Positions 37,367 through 46,271 of a stretch of 64,000 nucleotides of DNA are shown here, piece by piece. This DNA comes from Gracilibacillus orientalis (lineage in GTDB: Bacteria; Bacillota; Bacilli; Bacillales; Amphibacillaceae): NCBI RefSeq assembly GCF_900114645.1, contig NZ_FOTR01000009.1:124001-188000 (forward strand). Direction: 5' to 3'. Positions within the stretch are counted from its first letter, which is position 1; every line of letters begins with the position of its first letter. A program made the translations under genes and the position numbers. The notes under the pieces are model-generated. The model did not search any database and was not told the origin of the DNA. It saw only the letters and a list, made by a program, of their open reading frames with translations.

Positions 37367-37734
37367 AAACTGCAAAGTAATGAAAATTCTGTTTAGTATA
37401 GCTTTTTTCCATTCTTCTGAAGTTGAATGCTAATTCGTCGCTGCGGAAAAGCACTCCCTTTCCGTGGGCACAGGCTTTGAGCTAACTTGGTAAAGAAAAC
37501 CACTTTACCAAGTGGATCTTCAGCTTGCGCTGGTCCCACAGGAGTGTCGCATTTTTCCGCAGCTTAGATTAGTTTTCTGGTAAAGTGAGAAGAAATCCAT
37601 AGAATATAATTCCTTGGTTTTTACTCTATAGGAAGCAGAACATCACGTGTCCGAAGACCCCACAGCGGAGGTATAACACTCACTTACTTCAGAATGGTAG
37701 GAAACAAATTCACAACAAGTTTACTTCACAGTTT
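37367..37734 (+). repeat. interspersed repeat, copy D
   Basis: 368 bp bounded by AAACTGCAAA (37367-37376) and TTCACAGTTT (37725-37734). The hairpin module from GCTGCGGAAAAGCACTCC to GTCGCATTTTTCCGCAGC is the same as in copy A and in the same orientation; the second module is reduced. An inner inverted repeat, ACTTGGTAAAG against CTTTACCAAGT, is present. Confidence 0.8.
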
Positions 37735-37763
37735 TTATTTTCTCTGCAATGTTGCCTAGCAGC

Positions 37764-37802
37764 AAAAAAACGCATCAGAGTCTAATACTTCCGATGCGTT
37801 TT
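37764..37802 (-). terminator. nitroreductase terminator
   Basis: AAAACGCATC (37767-37776) pairs with GATGCGTTTT (37793-37802), overlapping the stop; T run on the minus strand. Confidence 0.8.
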
Positions 37803-38367
37803 ACTCTATAACGGTAATTCTTTTGTTTGCTGATGTTCTTGGAATCGGGGCATGGTTTTTTGCCGGGTACCCTACTTGTATTTGTCCTACTACTCTTTCA
37901 TCTTCTTTTAAGCCGATCAATTCTGCTGTTTCTTCACAGAAGGCCAATTTTCCTGTTTTCCAAAAAGTACTTATTCCTTTTTCCCATGCTAATAAACTAA
38001 AATTCTGAATTAAGCAACTGGAAGAAGCATAGTCCTCTTCTCTTAATTTTTCTTGTGGATTTAATTTATTTATGACAAAAAAGATATATGGTACATTCAT
38101 AATTTTGTGATAGGCATTATCGCTCACTATTTTTAATTCTTCATCTGAATTACTATTAGTTTTGGAAATTGTGACTTGACGGTTAATATCTGCCAGTTTT
38201 TTTTGTGCTTCTCCTTGTATAAAAACAAAACGCCATGGTTCTGTCATTTTATGATTGGGAACCCAAATAGCTGTTTCTAATAATTCTTCTATTAAACTTT
38301 TTGAAACCTCTTTATCACGATAGGCAGCTATTGAACGACGTTCTTTAATTAGCTGTTGTAGGTTCAT
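37801..38367 (-). CDS. nitroreductase-family flavoprotein
   Basis: 188 aa from the ATG at 38367 behind AAGGAGG; the longer frame to 38403 would cover the Fur box. FMN-binding nitroreductase fold: RRSIAAYRDKEVSKSLIEELLETAIWVPNHKMTEPWRFVFI at the N-terminus and GLKEDERVVGQIQVGYPA near the end. Likely an NAD(P)H-dependent reductase of nitro compounds, quinones or possibly ferric complexes. A near-perfect Fur box overlaps the promoter, which suggests a role in iron limitation. Confidence 0.85.
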   Translation of the reverse strand: MNLQQLIKERRSIAAYRDKEVSKSLIEELLETAIWVPNHKMTEPWRFVFIQGEAQKKLADINRQVTISKTNSNSDEELKIVSDNAYHKIMNVPYIFFVINKLNPQEKLREEDYASSSCLIQNFSLLAWEKGISTFWKTGKLAFCEETAELIGLKEDERVVGQIQVGYPAKNHAPIPRTSANKRITVIE

Positions 38368-38387
38368 GGAGATGTCCTCCTTGTTAT

Positions 38388-38440
38388 TGATAATCATTTT
38401 CAACTAAAATTTAGCATATCATATATATAGGAAGTGTCAA
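38388..38440 (-). promoter_or_regulatory. promoter with Fur box
   Basis: Minus-strand TGAAAATGATTATCA (complement of 38388-38402) matches the 7-1-7 Fur box TGATAATNATTATCA at all but one position. Upstream are TTGACA (complement of 38435-38440) and TATGCT (complement of 38413-38418) with a 16-nt spacer. Confidence 0.75.
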
Positions 38441-38480
38441 GTTATCCAGTATAATTCGTACCATAATTTTCAAAATGCAC

Positions 38481-38509
38481 TTGAATTTGGTTGATTATTG
38501 ATGTAGAAT
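38481..38509 (+). promoter_or_regulatory. yitJ-metE promoter
   Basis: TTGAAT (38481-38486), 17-nt spacer, TAGAAT (38504-38509), about 33 bp ahead of the S-box core. Confidence 0.65.
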
Positions 38510-38541
38510 ACTATCAAATGTTACTAACTGAATAGTTTTTT

Positions 38542-38690
38542 CTTATCCTGAGAGGTGGAGGGACTGGCCTTACGATACCTCAGCAACCGTCTGTAATTGA
38601 CAAGGTGCTAATTCCAGCAAGCATAACGTGCTTGGAAGATGAGAGTCTTTTTCTAATTAATCTCCGTCTTTCTATAGCCGGAGATTTTTT
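38542..38690 (+). ncRNA. SAM-I riboswitch (S-box) with terminator
   Basis: The S-box core opens with CTTATCCTGAGAGGTGG and GGACTGGCC; ACCTCAGCAACC, GGTGCTAATTCC and GAAGATGAGAG follow in the usual order. The terminator pairs AATCTCCG (38659-38666) with CGGAGATT (38679-38686) and ends in a T run. High SAM should switch off the two methionine genes. Confidence 0.95.
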
Positions 38691-38718
38691 ATATTTTACA
38701 GAAAAGAGGTGAAACTTA

Positions 38719-40563
38719 ATGTCTAATTTAATCACTAGTTTACAAAATGGGTTAATGGTCGCTGATGGAGCAATGGGGACTTTACTTTACTCCCATGGAG
38801 TGGATCGATGTTTTGAATCTTATAACACTACTCATCCCGATGAAATTCTTCATGTTCATCAAACCTATCTTGATGCCGGCGCAGAAATTATTCAAACCAA
38901 CACATATGGAGCGAACTATATTAAATTGTCTCGTTTTGGTTTAGAAGATCAAGTACATCAATTGAATACCAAAGCGGTTCAGCTTGCTAAGACTGCTGCT
39001 AAAAACCGAGCATTTGTCTTAGGAACAATTGGTGGAATTAGAGGGGTTCAAAAAATAGTAACTTCCAAAAAGGAAATTCTCCGCAGCTTTAAAGAACAAC
39101 TATTCTCACTATTATTAGAAGGTGTGGATGGCATATTACTGGAAACTTACTATGACTTCGAAGAAATCAAGCAAGTGTTAGAGATTGCTAGACAAGAAAC
39201 AGATCTACCAATCATTGCAAATGTATCGATGCATGAACCTGGTGTGATGGAAAATGGGATCCAGCTAGCAACTGCCCTCCAAACACTAGAAGATATCGGT
39301 GCAGATGTTGTAGGAGTCAATTGCCATTTAGGGCCTCATTATATGATCAAAGCCCTGGAGTCTGTTCCGCTTCTTGAAAAGGCTTTTTTAGCGGCATATC
39401 CAAATGCCAGTCTCCCTGCTTATCAAAATGGTAAGTTGGTTTACAGCCAGCATAGCCACTACTTTGAGCGATGTGCGAAGGATTTCCGTGATCAGGGAGT
39501 TCGCCTAATAGGTGGATGCTGTGGTACAACACCTGAACACATTAGGGCACTCCAAGACGGTATTAGCGACCTAGAACCTATTAAGGAAAAAGAAATTAAG
39601 CAAGTAACATTTACCGAAAACACACATGACCAGCAACCACCACTACGAACAACACTTGCAGATAAGGCTCAAAAACGACACACCGTTATTGTGGAATTAG
39701 ACGCACCAAAACATCTGGACACAGACTCCTTCATGGATGGTGTGTTTGCATTGGAGAATGCTGGGGTTGATGCCATTACATTAGCTGATAATTCCTTAGC
39801 TACTCCACGTATTAGTAATCTAGCAATGGCCGTAAAAATGAAGCAAGCAGGTTGTCACACAACACCACTTATCCATTTGACATGTCGTGACCGAAATTTA
39901 ATCGGGCTTCAATCCCATTTAATGGGACTTCATACATTAGGCTTACATGAAATTCTAGCCATTACGGGAGATCCGACTCGAATAGGTGGTTTTCCGGGAG
40001 CATCATCTGTTTTTGATGTAACATCTGCTGAATTAACCAAGCTTATTAAACAGTCTAACCAAGGACTTTCTTTCTCTGGTAGTTCTTTAAAAACAAACAC
40101 CCAATTTCAAGTAGCTGCTGCATTTAATCCTAATGTAGCTAATCTCGAAAAAGCAGTGAAAAGAATGGAACGGAAGATAAAACATGGTGCGGACTACTTT
40201 TTGACACAGCCGATATTCAATCATGAGCAAATTATCGAGTTACATCGACATACCAAACATATTGATAAACCCATTTTCATTGGAATAATGCCACTCACTT
40301 CCCATCGAAATGCGGAATTTCTTCATCATGAAGTACCGGGCATGAAACTGTCTGATGAAGTTCGTTCAAGAATGCAGCGTCATGATAACCGCCAAGATAG
40401 TTTACAAGAAGGTTTGCAAATCGCCAAGGAATTAATCGAGACGGCTATGAACTATTTTAATGGCATTTATATTATTACTCCGTTTATGCGCTATCCATTA
40501 ACAGTAGAACTTACAAAGTATGTTCATCAGCAAGCTAAGTCAGTAACAAAAATAAAAAATTAA
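38719..40563 (+). CDS. yitJ: bifunctional homocysteine S-methyltransferase / methylenetetrahydrofolate reductase
   Basis: 614 aa. The N-terminal half (1-285) is a homocysteine methyltransferase domain ([14 protein letters not shown]; zinc cysteines in GVNCHLGP and [14 protein letters not shown]). The C-terminal half (about 315-605) is a MetF-like TIM barrel ([43 protein letters not shown]). It links methyl-THF formation to methionine synthesis. Start behind AGAGGTGA. It lies 16 bp ahead of metE in one S-box operon. Confidence 0.93.
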   Translation: MSNLITSLQNGLMVADGAMGTLLYSHGVDRCFESYNTTHPDEILHVHQTYLDAGAEIIQTNTYGANYIKLSRFGLEDQVHQLNTKAVQLAKTAAKNRAFVLGTIGGIRGVQKIVTSKKEILRSFKEQLFSLLLEGVDGILLETYYDFEEIKQVLEIARQETDLPIIANVSMHEPGVMENGIQLATALQTLEDIGADVVGVNCHLGPHYMIKALESVPLLEKAFLAAYPNASLPAYQNGKLVYSQHSHYFERCAKDFRDQGVRLIGGCCGTTPEHIRALQDGISDLEPIKEKEIKQVTFTENTHDQQPPLRTTLADKAQKRHTVIVELDAPKHLDTDSFMDGVFALENAGVDAITLADNSLATPRISNLAMAVKMKQAGCHTTPLIHLTCRDRNLIGLQSHLMGLHTLGLHEILAITGDPTRIGGFPGASSVFDVTSAELTKLIKQSNQGLSFSGSSLKTNTQFQVAAAFNPNVANLEKAVKRMERKIKHGADYFLTQPIFNHEQIIELHRHTKHIDKPIFIGIMPLTSHRNAEFLHHEVPGMKLSDEVRSRMQRHDNRQDSLQEGLQIAKELIETAMNYFNGIYIITPFMRYPLTVELTKYVHQQAKSVTKIKN

Positions 40564-40579
40564 AAGGAGTTTTCACACA

Positions 40580-42877
40580 ATGACAACGATTTTTAGTGCC
40601 AATTTAGGTTACCCACGTATTGGAGAAAAAAGAGAATGGAAAAAAGCAATTGAAGCATTTTGGAAAGGAGATATTGACGACAAATCACTTAAAGAACAAA
40701 CAAAAAAATTACGCTTAAACAATTTGAAAAAGCAAAAAGAACACGGAATTGATTTTATTCCTGTAGGAGACTTTTCATTTTATGATCATATATTAGACAC
40801 AGCCGTTTCTTTCAATATTATACCGGAACGATTTAATCATCATAATCCTAAAGACTTGTCTAGCTATTTCGCCATTGCTCGTGGTGAAACAAATGCTGTA
40901 GCAGCTGAAATGACAAAATGGTTCAATACGAATTACCACTATATAGTGCCGGAATTAAAAGGAACTACACCAAAATTAATCGAGAACCGGGCATTACACT
41001 ATTATGAAGAAGCAAAAGAAGAATTAAATATTGATGGAAAGCCTGTCATTGTCGGACCCGTCACATTTGTGAAACTTGCTAAAGGCTATCAAGAAAGTGA
41101 ATTGGAGAGCTGGGTTAACCGATTACTACCATTGTATGAACAAATCCTTAGCGAATTAGCAGCGGCCGGAGCCAAGTGGGTGCAGATAGATGAACCAATT
41201 TTAGGCACCAACCTTTCCGAAAAGGAACTACAACTTGTAGAACAAGTTTACCAAACGATCGATAACAAGGTATCAGGTATTCAAATCATTTTACAAACCT
41301 ATTTTGAGACTGTTCAACATTATGAGCGAATTACAGCTCTACCGGTAAAAGGAATTGGCTTAGACTTTGTGCATGGGGATAATTTGGCATTAATCGAAAA
41401 GTTTGGCTTTCCTTCTGATAAAGTTTTAGGCGTTGGTATTATCAACGGACGCAATGTGTGGCGTGCTGATTTAGAGGAAAGATATCAGCTTTTACAAAAT
41501 ATCCAGCAAGTAGCAAATCCAGAAACATTGGTCGTACAACCTTCCTGTTCCTTATTGCATGTACCTGTGACGAAACATCTGGAGGAAAAGCTAGATCCTG
41601 TTGTAAAGGACGGCTTAAGCTTTGCCAATGAAAAATTAGAAGAATTGCAAAGTCTAACAATCGCTTTACAAGAAGGAAAACAATCTGCTGAGGATGCCTT
41701 TAAAGCCAGCGTTCAAGCCATTGCCAATTTAGATCAATCCGATTACCGCAGTCAAGCACCTGCCATTGCAAGAAAAGATGCGAAACGCGAGGTCCCTTTT
41801 GCAGAAAGAAAGAAACATCAAGAAGCAACATTAAAACTGCCATTATTACCTACTACTACAATCGGAAGCCTGCCACAAACACAGAAAGTTAAACGAACGA
41901 GAACCAAATGGCGTAAAGGTGATATTTCTGATCAAGCGTACAACGAATTTATAGAAACGGAAACGAAAAGATGGATCAACATTCAGGAAGATCTGGATTT
42001 AGATGTGCTTGTTCACGGAGAATTCGAACGAACAGATATGGTTGAATATTTTGGAGAAAAATTAAAGGGATTTGCGGTAACCGAATTTGGTTGGGTTCAA
42101 TCCTATGGTTCACGTTGTGTTAAACCACCTTTATTAGTTGGAAATGTTGAGTGGGAAAAAGCCATCACCGTAAAAGAAATCGCCTATGCGCAGTCTTTAA
42201 CCGATAAACCCGTCAAAGGAATGCTGACCGGAGCTGTTACGATCTTAAACTGGTCATTTGTTCATGAGGGCTTTCCTCGGTTCACAGTTCAAGATCAAAT
42301 TGCCTTAGCTCTGGAAAAAGAAGTATTGGCACTTGAAGAAGCAGGAATTAACATTATACAAGTTGATGAGCCTGCATTACGTGAAGGATTACCACTGGAT
42401 CGTTTAAAATGGCCTGCGTATTTTGATGCAGCTGTCAATGCTTTTCAACTTGCAACGTCAACAGTCAAACCAGAAACACAAATCCATACTCATATGTGCT
42501 ACTCTGAATTCGGAGAAATTTATGAAGCTATCGATGGATTAGACGCTGATGTTATTTCCATCGAAACTTCTCGGAGTCATGGAGAAATGGTTGAAACCTT
42601 TGAAAAGAATGACTATAAGAAAGAGATCGGGCTAGGGGTCTATGACATTCACAGTCCACGTGTCCCAACTCTTCAAGAGCTTGAGGCAAACATCAAACGT
42701 GCCCTGGAAACCATTGATGTCGAACAATTCTGGATCAACCCTGACTGTGGACTTAAAACAAGAAACGAAGCCGAAACGATCGCTGCCCTAGAAAAAATGG
42801 TGGAAGCGGCTAAAAAAGCCAGAAAGGAATGGGCTAAGGAAACAAAGGAAACGTCTCGTTTCGATGTTTTAAATTAA
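40580..42877 (+). CDS. metE: cobalamin-independent methionine synthase
   Basis: 765 aa, full length. Two homologous TIM-barrel halves: the N-terminal half starts [16 protein letters not shown]; the C-terminal catalytic half begins near [11 protein letters not shown] and holds the zinc site in HTHMCYSEF and NPDCGLKTR, and the substrate site [16 protein letters not shown] and [10 protein letters not shown]. It transfers the methyl group of methyl-THF-polyglutamate to homocysteine. It is controlled with yitJ by the S-box. Confidence 0.96.
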   Translation: MTTIFSANLGYPRIGEKREWKKAIEAFWKGDIDDKSLKEQTKKLRLNNLKKQKEHGIDFIPVGDFSFYDHILDTAVSFNIIPERFNHHNPKDLSSYFAIARGETNAVAAEMTKWFNTNYHYIVPELKGTTPKLIENRALHYYEEAKEELNIDGKPVIVGPVTFVKLAKGYQESELESWVNRLLPLYEQILSELAAAGAKWVQIDEPILGTNLSEKELQLVEQVYQTIDNKVSGIQIILQTYFETVQHYERITALPVKGIGLDFVHGDNLALIEKFGFPSDKVLGVGIINGRNVWRADLEERYQLLQNIQQVANPETLVVQPSCSLLHVPVTKHLEEKLDPVVKDGLSFANEKLEELQSLTIALQEGKQSAEDAFKASVQAIANLDQSDYRSQAPAIARKDAKREVPFAERKKHQEATLKLPLLPTTTIGSLPQTQKVKRTRTKWRKGDISDQAYNEFIETETKRWINIQEDLDLDVLVHGEFERTDMVEYFGEKLKGFAVTEFGWVQSYGSRCVKPPLLVGNVEWEKAITVKEIAYAQSLTDKPVKGMLTGAVTILNWSFVHEGFPRFTVQDQIALALEKEVLALEEAGINIIQVDEPALREGLPLDRLKWPAYFDAAVNAFQLATSTVKPETQIHTHMCYSEFGEIYEAIDGLDADVISIETSRSHGEMVETFEKNDYKKEIGLGVYDIHSPRVPTLQELEANIKRALETIDVEQFWINPDCGLKTRNEAETIAALEKMVEAAKKARKEWAKETKETSRFDVLN

Positions 42878-42895
42878 AACGAGTAAATTTCACAT

Positions 42896-42944
42896 ATAAA
42901 GTGAGGCTAACCATCCGATTTTTGACCCTCACGGATGGTTAGCA
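42896..42944 (+). repeat. 44-bp repeat family, divergent hairpin copy 3
   Basis: It starts ATAAAGTGAGGCT and ends ACGGATGGTTAGCA like the other two copies. Here the arms GCTAACCATCCG (42906-42917) and CGGATGGTTAGC (42932-42943) form a perfect 12-bp stem. It lies 18 bp behind the metE stop. Confidence 0.55.
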
Positions 42945-42956
42945 CCATAATAAAAT

Positions 42957-43003
42957 ACTCAGGATAAAAGCTATGAAAATTAACTTTTATCCTGAGTTTA
43001 TTA
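42957..43003. terminator. bidirectional terminator between metE and dctM
   Basis: ACTCAGGATAAAAG (42957-42970) pairs perfectly with CTTTTATCCTGAGT (42984-42997). Confidence 0.8.
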
Positions 43004-43029
43004 TAATAGAAGTCTTTTATTTAATTATT

Positions 43030-44307
43030 TCACTCCAAAAAGGACGGTAAAAATAACGAGAATTGTGGAATATACGCTACAAGCATCAATACGATTAACA
43101 TCGCACTATAGAATGGCAGCATGCCTTTTGACGTTTTTTCTATTGGTATTCGCCCTATAGCAGACCCAACAAACAGAACGGAGCCTACAGGTGGAGTAAC
43201 TAATCCTACAGCTAAGCATAAAATTAATACGACACCAAAATGAACCGGGTCCATTCCCACTGTAGTTGCCACAGGTAATAATATAGGGGTTGTAATAAGA
43301 ATTAATGGTGCCATGTCCATTACCGTGCCTAATACAAGTAAAATGACAACAATAAAAAATATCGTTACATAATTATTAGGTGACATACTAATCAGAGCTT
43401 CTGATACCATTGTTGGCACTTTTAATAATGCTAACAACCATCCAAATGAAGAAGAGGTTGCTATTAAGAACATCACCATTGCTAACGTTTTAAATGTATT
43501 ATGCAAAATATGAACAAATCGGCTGATTGGAATCTCTCTATAAACGAAAAATGTGATGATGAATGCATAGAGTGCCCCAATTGCTGCAGATTCAGTAGCA
43601 GTAAAGAATCCACTTAGAATTCCTCCCATAATTAACACTACTGTCAATAACCCAAGTATTCCCTCCCAAAAAATTCTTGGTATCTCTTTTCGATCAATCT
43701 TTTCACCTTTCGGATAATTTCTTTTTACTGCTATAACATAAGTCAGGATCATTAAGATAAGACCGAGTAACAGCCCTGGTCCTAATCCTCCCATAAACAA
43801 TGCACCAACGGATACACCACCTGCAGCTGTGGAATAAATAATCATATTATGACTAGGTGGTATCAACACACCTTGAGCAGCACTTGAAATCGTAACAGAA
43901 ACTGCATAATCTGAGTCATAACCGTTTTTCTTCATCATTGGAATTAAAACGGAACCTAAAGAGGAAGTATCAGCTAAAGCAGATCCTGAAATGCCACCAA
44001 AAAAGGTACTTGTAAGTACGTTGACCATTGCTAGTCCGCCGCGAATCTTACCAATTATTACGTTTGCCAAATTAATTAATCTCTTTGAAATCCCACCTTC
44101 ATTCATAAGCTCTCCGGCTAAAATAAAAAATGGAATAGCTAAAAGTGAAAAAGAGTTCACGCCACTTACCATTCTTTGCAGAATAGCAGCTGGTTCTATC
44201 CCCATATATACCCCGGTTATTAAAGAGGAAATGATTAATGTTAGCGCAATGGGTACTCTAAATAACAACAATATGATAAAACTACCTAACAAGATCGCTA
44301 CTTCCAT
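43030..44307 (-). CDS. dctM: TRAP transporter large membrane subunit
   Basis: 425 aa from the ATG at 44307 behind GTGAGG. About 12 membrane helices; TRAP DctM signatures are LTIISSLITGVYMGIEPAAILQRM, FFGGISGSALADTSSLGSVLIPMM and GLVTPPVGSVLFVGSAI. It forms the channel with DctQ and takes up an organic or sugar acid in a Na+-coupled process. It overlaps or abuts dctQ and is the last gene of the unit. Confidence 0.93.
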   Translation of the reverse strand: MEVAILLGSFIILLLFRVPIALTLIISSLITGVYMGIEPAAILQRMVSGVNSFSLLAIPFFILAGELMNEGGISKRLINLANVIIGKIRGGLAMVNVLTSTFFGGISGSALADTSSLGSVLIPMMKKNGYDSDYAVSVTISSAAQGVLIPPSHNMIIYSTAAGGVSVGALFMGGLGPGLLLGLILMILTYVIAVKRNYPKGEKIDRKEIPRIFWEGILGLLTVVLIMGGILSGFFTATESAAIGALYAFIITFFVYREIPISRFVHILHNTFKTLAMVMFLIATSSSFGWLLALLKVPTMVSEALISMSPNNYVTIFFIVVILLVLGTVMDMAPLILITTPILLPVATTVGMDPVHFGVVLILCLAVGLVTPPVGSVLFVGSAIGRIPIEKTSKGMLPFYSAMLIVLMLVAYIPQFSLFLPSFLE

Positions 44308-44311
44308 AATC

Positions 44312-44812
44312 TTAAGCCTCACTTTTCTCGTTATTTAATTCCTGATGCAAACCTTTCTTAAACAGAAGTTCCACTCCATAAAAAATGATAAACAGTCCAC
44401 CAACCGGAATACTTGCATATAAGTAACTGGATTTCAATCCTGTTCCTGGCATAGTTGAGCCACCCATTAATACAATGAAATGATATCCATAATATACCAT
44501 CATGGCACCAAATCCAATGAGTAATAGTTTGGAAAGATAATCAAAGATATGTTGAACTGACTTTGGGAACATATTGACAAACAATCCTAAAGCGATATGA
44601 AGTTTTGCTTTTACACCATAGGCTATTCCCAGAAATGTTATCCAAACAAGTAAGAGCCTTGAAAGTTCTTCTGACCAAGATGGCGTATAACTAAAAAACT
44701 GCCTTGAGAAAACTTGTACTATAATGACAACAACCATTGTTGCAAGCATAGTTAGCGCAGTAAACAAGAAAATTCTATCTATCAATGACTTGATGCTCTT
44801 CATAATATTCAT
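44312..44812 (-). CDS. dctQ: TRAP transporter small membrane subunit
   Basis: 166 aa with four membrane helices and the DctQ pattern PSWSEELSRLLLVWITFLGIAYG (about 39-61). Start behind AGGAGG. It bridges DctP and DctM. It follows dctP after a 54-bp spacer with a stem-loop. Confidence 0.92.
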   Translation of the reverse strand: MNIMKSIKSLIDRIFLFTALTMLATMVVVIIVQVFSRQFFSYTPSWSEELSRLLLVWITFLGIAYGVKAKLHIALGLFVNMFPKSVQHIFDYLSKLLLIGFGAMMVYYGYHFIVLMGGSTMPGTGLKSSYLYASIPVGGLFIIFYGVELLFKKGLHQELNNEKSEA

Positions 44813-44832
44813 AATAGATCCTCCTAGAAAAT

Positions 44833-44855
44833 GAAGGAGAGAACTCCTCTCCTTC
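44833..44855 (-). other. intercistronic stem-loop behind dctP
   Basis: GAAGGAGAG (44833-44841) pairs perfectly with CTCTCCTTC (44847-44855) over a 5-nt loop. No T run. Same position relative to the binding-protein gene as at 9181 and 22335. Confidence 0.6.
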
Positions 44856-44866
44856 TAATTTCTTCT

Positions 44867-45883
44867 CTATTCCGATAACTTATCGATCCAATCACCATAT
44901 TGATCAGCATATTCATCATAAACAGGTTGAACAGCTTCTCGCCATTCTGACAAATCATCTACCTCTGTTAATTCAGCGCCACCTTCTATTACTGCTTCTT
45001 TAGCTTCTTCAGTTAATTCTGCCCATGCCTCACGTTGTACCTCGACTGATTCTAAGGCTGCTTCTCTAAATGCAGTTTGATCTTCTTCACTTAAAGTATC
45101 CCATACTTGTTGAGATGCGATGAGTACTTCTGGTGTTCCTGAATAACCATTCACAGTATAATAGGGAGCTACTTCATAGTGATTAGTAGTATAGTAACTT
45201 GGAAAGTTATTCTCAGCACCGTCGATAACCCCTGTTTGTAATCCAGAGTATACTTCCTCATATGCCATTGGACTAGCTGATGCGCCTAATGCTTCCACCA
45301 CTGAAATGGCTACATCAGATTGTTGCACACGAATTTTTAAACCTTCTAAGTCTTCTGGTGTTTTCACAGGATGATCCGAGTTATAGAAAGCCCTTTCACC
45401 TGAATCATAAAAAGATAGGCCAACTAAGCTGGTACCCTCAAATGTTTGTAAAAGTTCTTGGCCAACTTCCCCATTTAGCTTTTGCCATTTTTCCTCTTCA
45501 CTTTTAAATAGATAAGGCATAGACAGCACCCCTATTTGATCATTGAATTGCGTAAGGGGAGTCGCATTTACACGCGCAAGATCAATAGAACCTAATTGTA
45601 CTTGTTCAATTGAACTAACTTCATCCCCAAGCTGTCCACCTGCATAAACATCAATTTTATAACGTCCATCTGTCTTTTCTTCTACTAATCTAGCAAATTC
45701 TTTATCACCTATTGTAGTTGGATAATCTTCCGGTTGATTTTCCGCTAATCTTAAAGTCGTTGTCCCTTGATCTTCCTCACCTGAACTGTCAGTACTTGTG
45801 TTTGATGAGTCATCACTACACGCTGCTAATAAAATGATAACGCTTAACATTGTTAAAAATAAAGATAATAATTTCTTGTTCAC
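44867..45883 (-). CDS. dctP: TRAP transporter substrate-binding lipoprotein
   Basis: 338 aa. Lipobox LLAAC (Cys22), acidic linker, then a DctP fold with the helix and arginine region TPEDLEGLKIRVQQSDVAI and EVYSGLQTGVIDGAENNFPS. The conserved Arg of KIRVQ binds the carboxylate of the ligand. The family sequence suggests the sugar-acid branch (DctP/UehA/SiaP-like), ligand unknown. The promoter region carries a cre-like site and two repeated operators. Confidence 0.92.
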   Translation of the reverse strand: MNKKLLSLFLTMLSVIILLAACSDDSSNTSTDSSGEEDQGTTTLRLAENQPEDYPTTIGDKEFARLVEEKTDGRYKIDVYAGGQLGDEVSSIEQVQLGSIDLARVNATPLTQFNDQIGVLSMPYLFKSEEEKWQKLNGEVGQELLQTFEGTSLVGLSFYDSGERAFYNSDHPVKTPEDLEGLKIRVQQSDVAISVVEALGASASPMAYEEVYSGLQTGVIDGAENNFPSYYTTNHYEVAPYYTVNGYSGTPEVLIASQQVWDTLSEEDQTAFREAALESVEVQREAWAELTEEAKEAVIEGGAELTEVDDLSEWREAVQPVYDEYADQYGDWIDKLSE

Positions 45884-45927
45884 AAAAATCCCCTCTTTTC
45901 AAAGTTTTGATTAATTTTTCTAGCTGT

Positions 45928-46083
45928 TAGTTTGTTTGGTTAACAAATTATAATGTGAGGTTATTATATATGATACCGCTTTCTTTTTCAAGACCTAAAT
46001 TAAGTAGTAAATTTACCTTATACCCCCTGCTATAACAAGAATACATGCGAAATATATATTAGTTTGTTTGGCATACAAAATAT
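45928..46083 (-). promoter_or_regulatory. dctP promoter region with two repeated operators and a cre
   Basis: TTAGTTTGTTTGG is followed by TTAACAAA at 45928-45947 and by CATACAAAA at 46058-46079; both give a TTGGNNNACAA-like dyad similar to GntR-family hexuronate operators (TTGGTATACCAA). TATAAT (complement of 45947-45952) borders the first copy. A cre-like TGATACCGCTTTCT (45971-45984, 13 of 14) covers the -35 region. The rest of the 384-bp gap (45884-46267) holds the yhcR terminator and a 44-bp repeat. Confidence 0.55.
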
Positions 46084-46140
46084 TAACAGAAATAACTTAA
46101 AACCATTTTAAGTCGTAGTCTATAGTTTTCTGTGAACCAA

Positions 46141-46173
46141 AAGCCTCTCTTTCATATATATGAAAGAAAGGCT
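46141..46173 (-). terminator. yhcR terminator
   Basis: AAGCCTCTCTTTCATA pairs with TATGAAAGAAAGGCTT with one mismatch; TTTT follows on the minus strand. Confidence 0.7.
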
Positions 46174-46227
46174 TCAGTCCTTAAGATATTCCAATTTTGA
46201 TTAATTGTTGATCGTGTATTTTCACGA

Positions 46228-46271
46228 TGCTAATCGTCCGTAAAACCCCACCGATGGAAGTCTCACTTTAT
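46228..46271 (-). repeat. 44-bp interspersed repeat, copy 2
   Basis: Read on the minus strand it runs ATAAAGTGAGACTTCC, then TTTTACGGACGATTAGCA. It begins at the yhcR stop codon and continues downstream. Nearly identical to copy 1 at 37270-37313. Confidence 0.6.
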
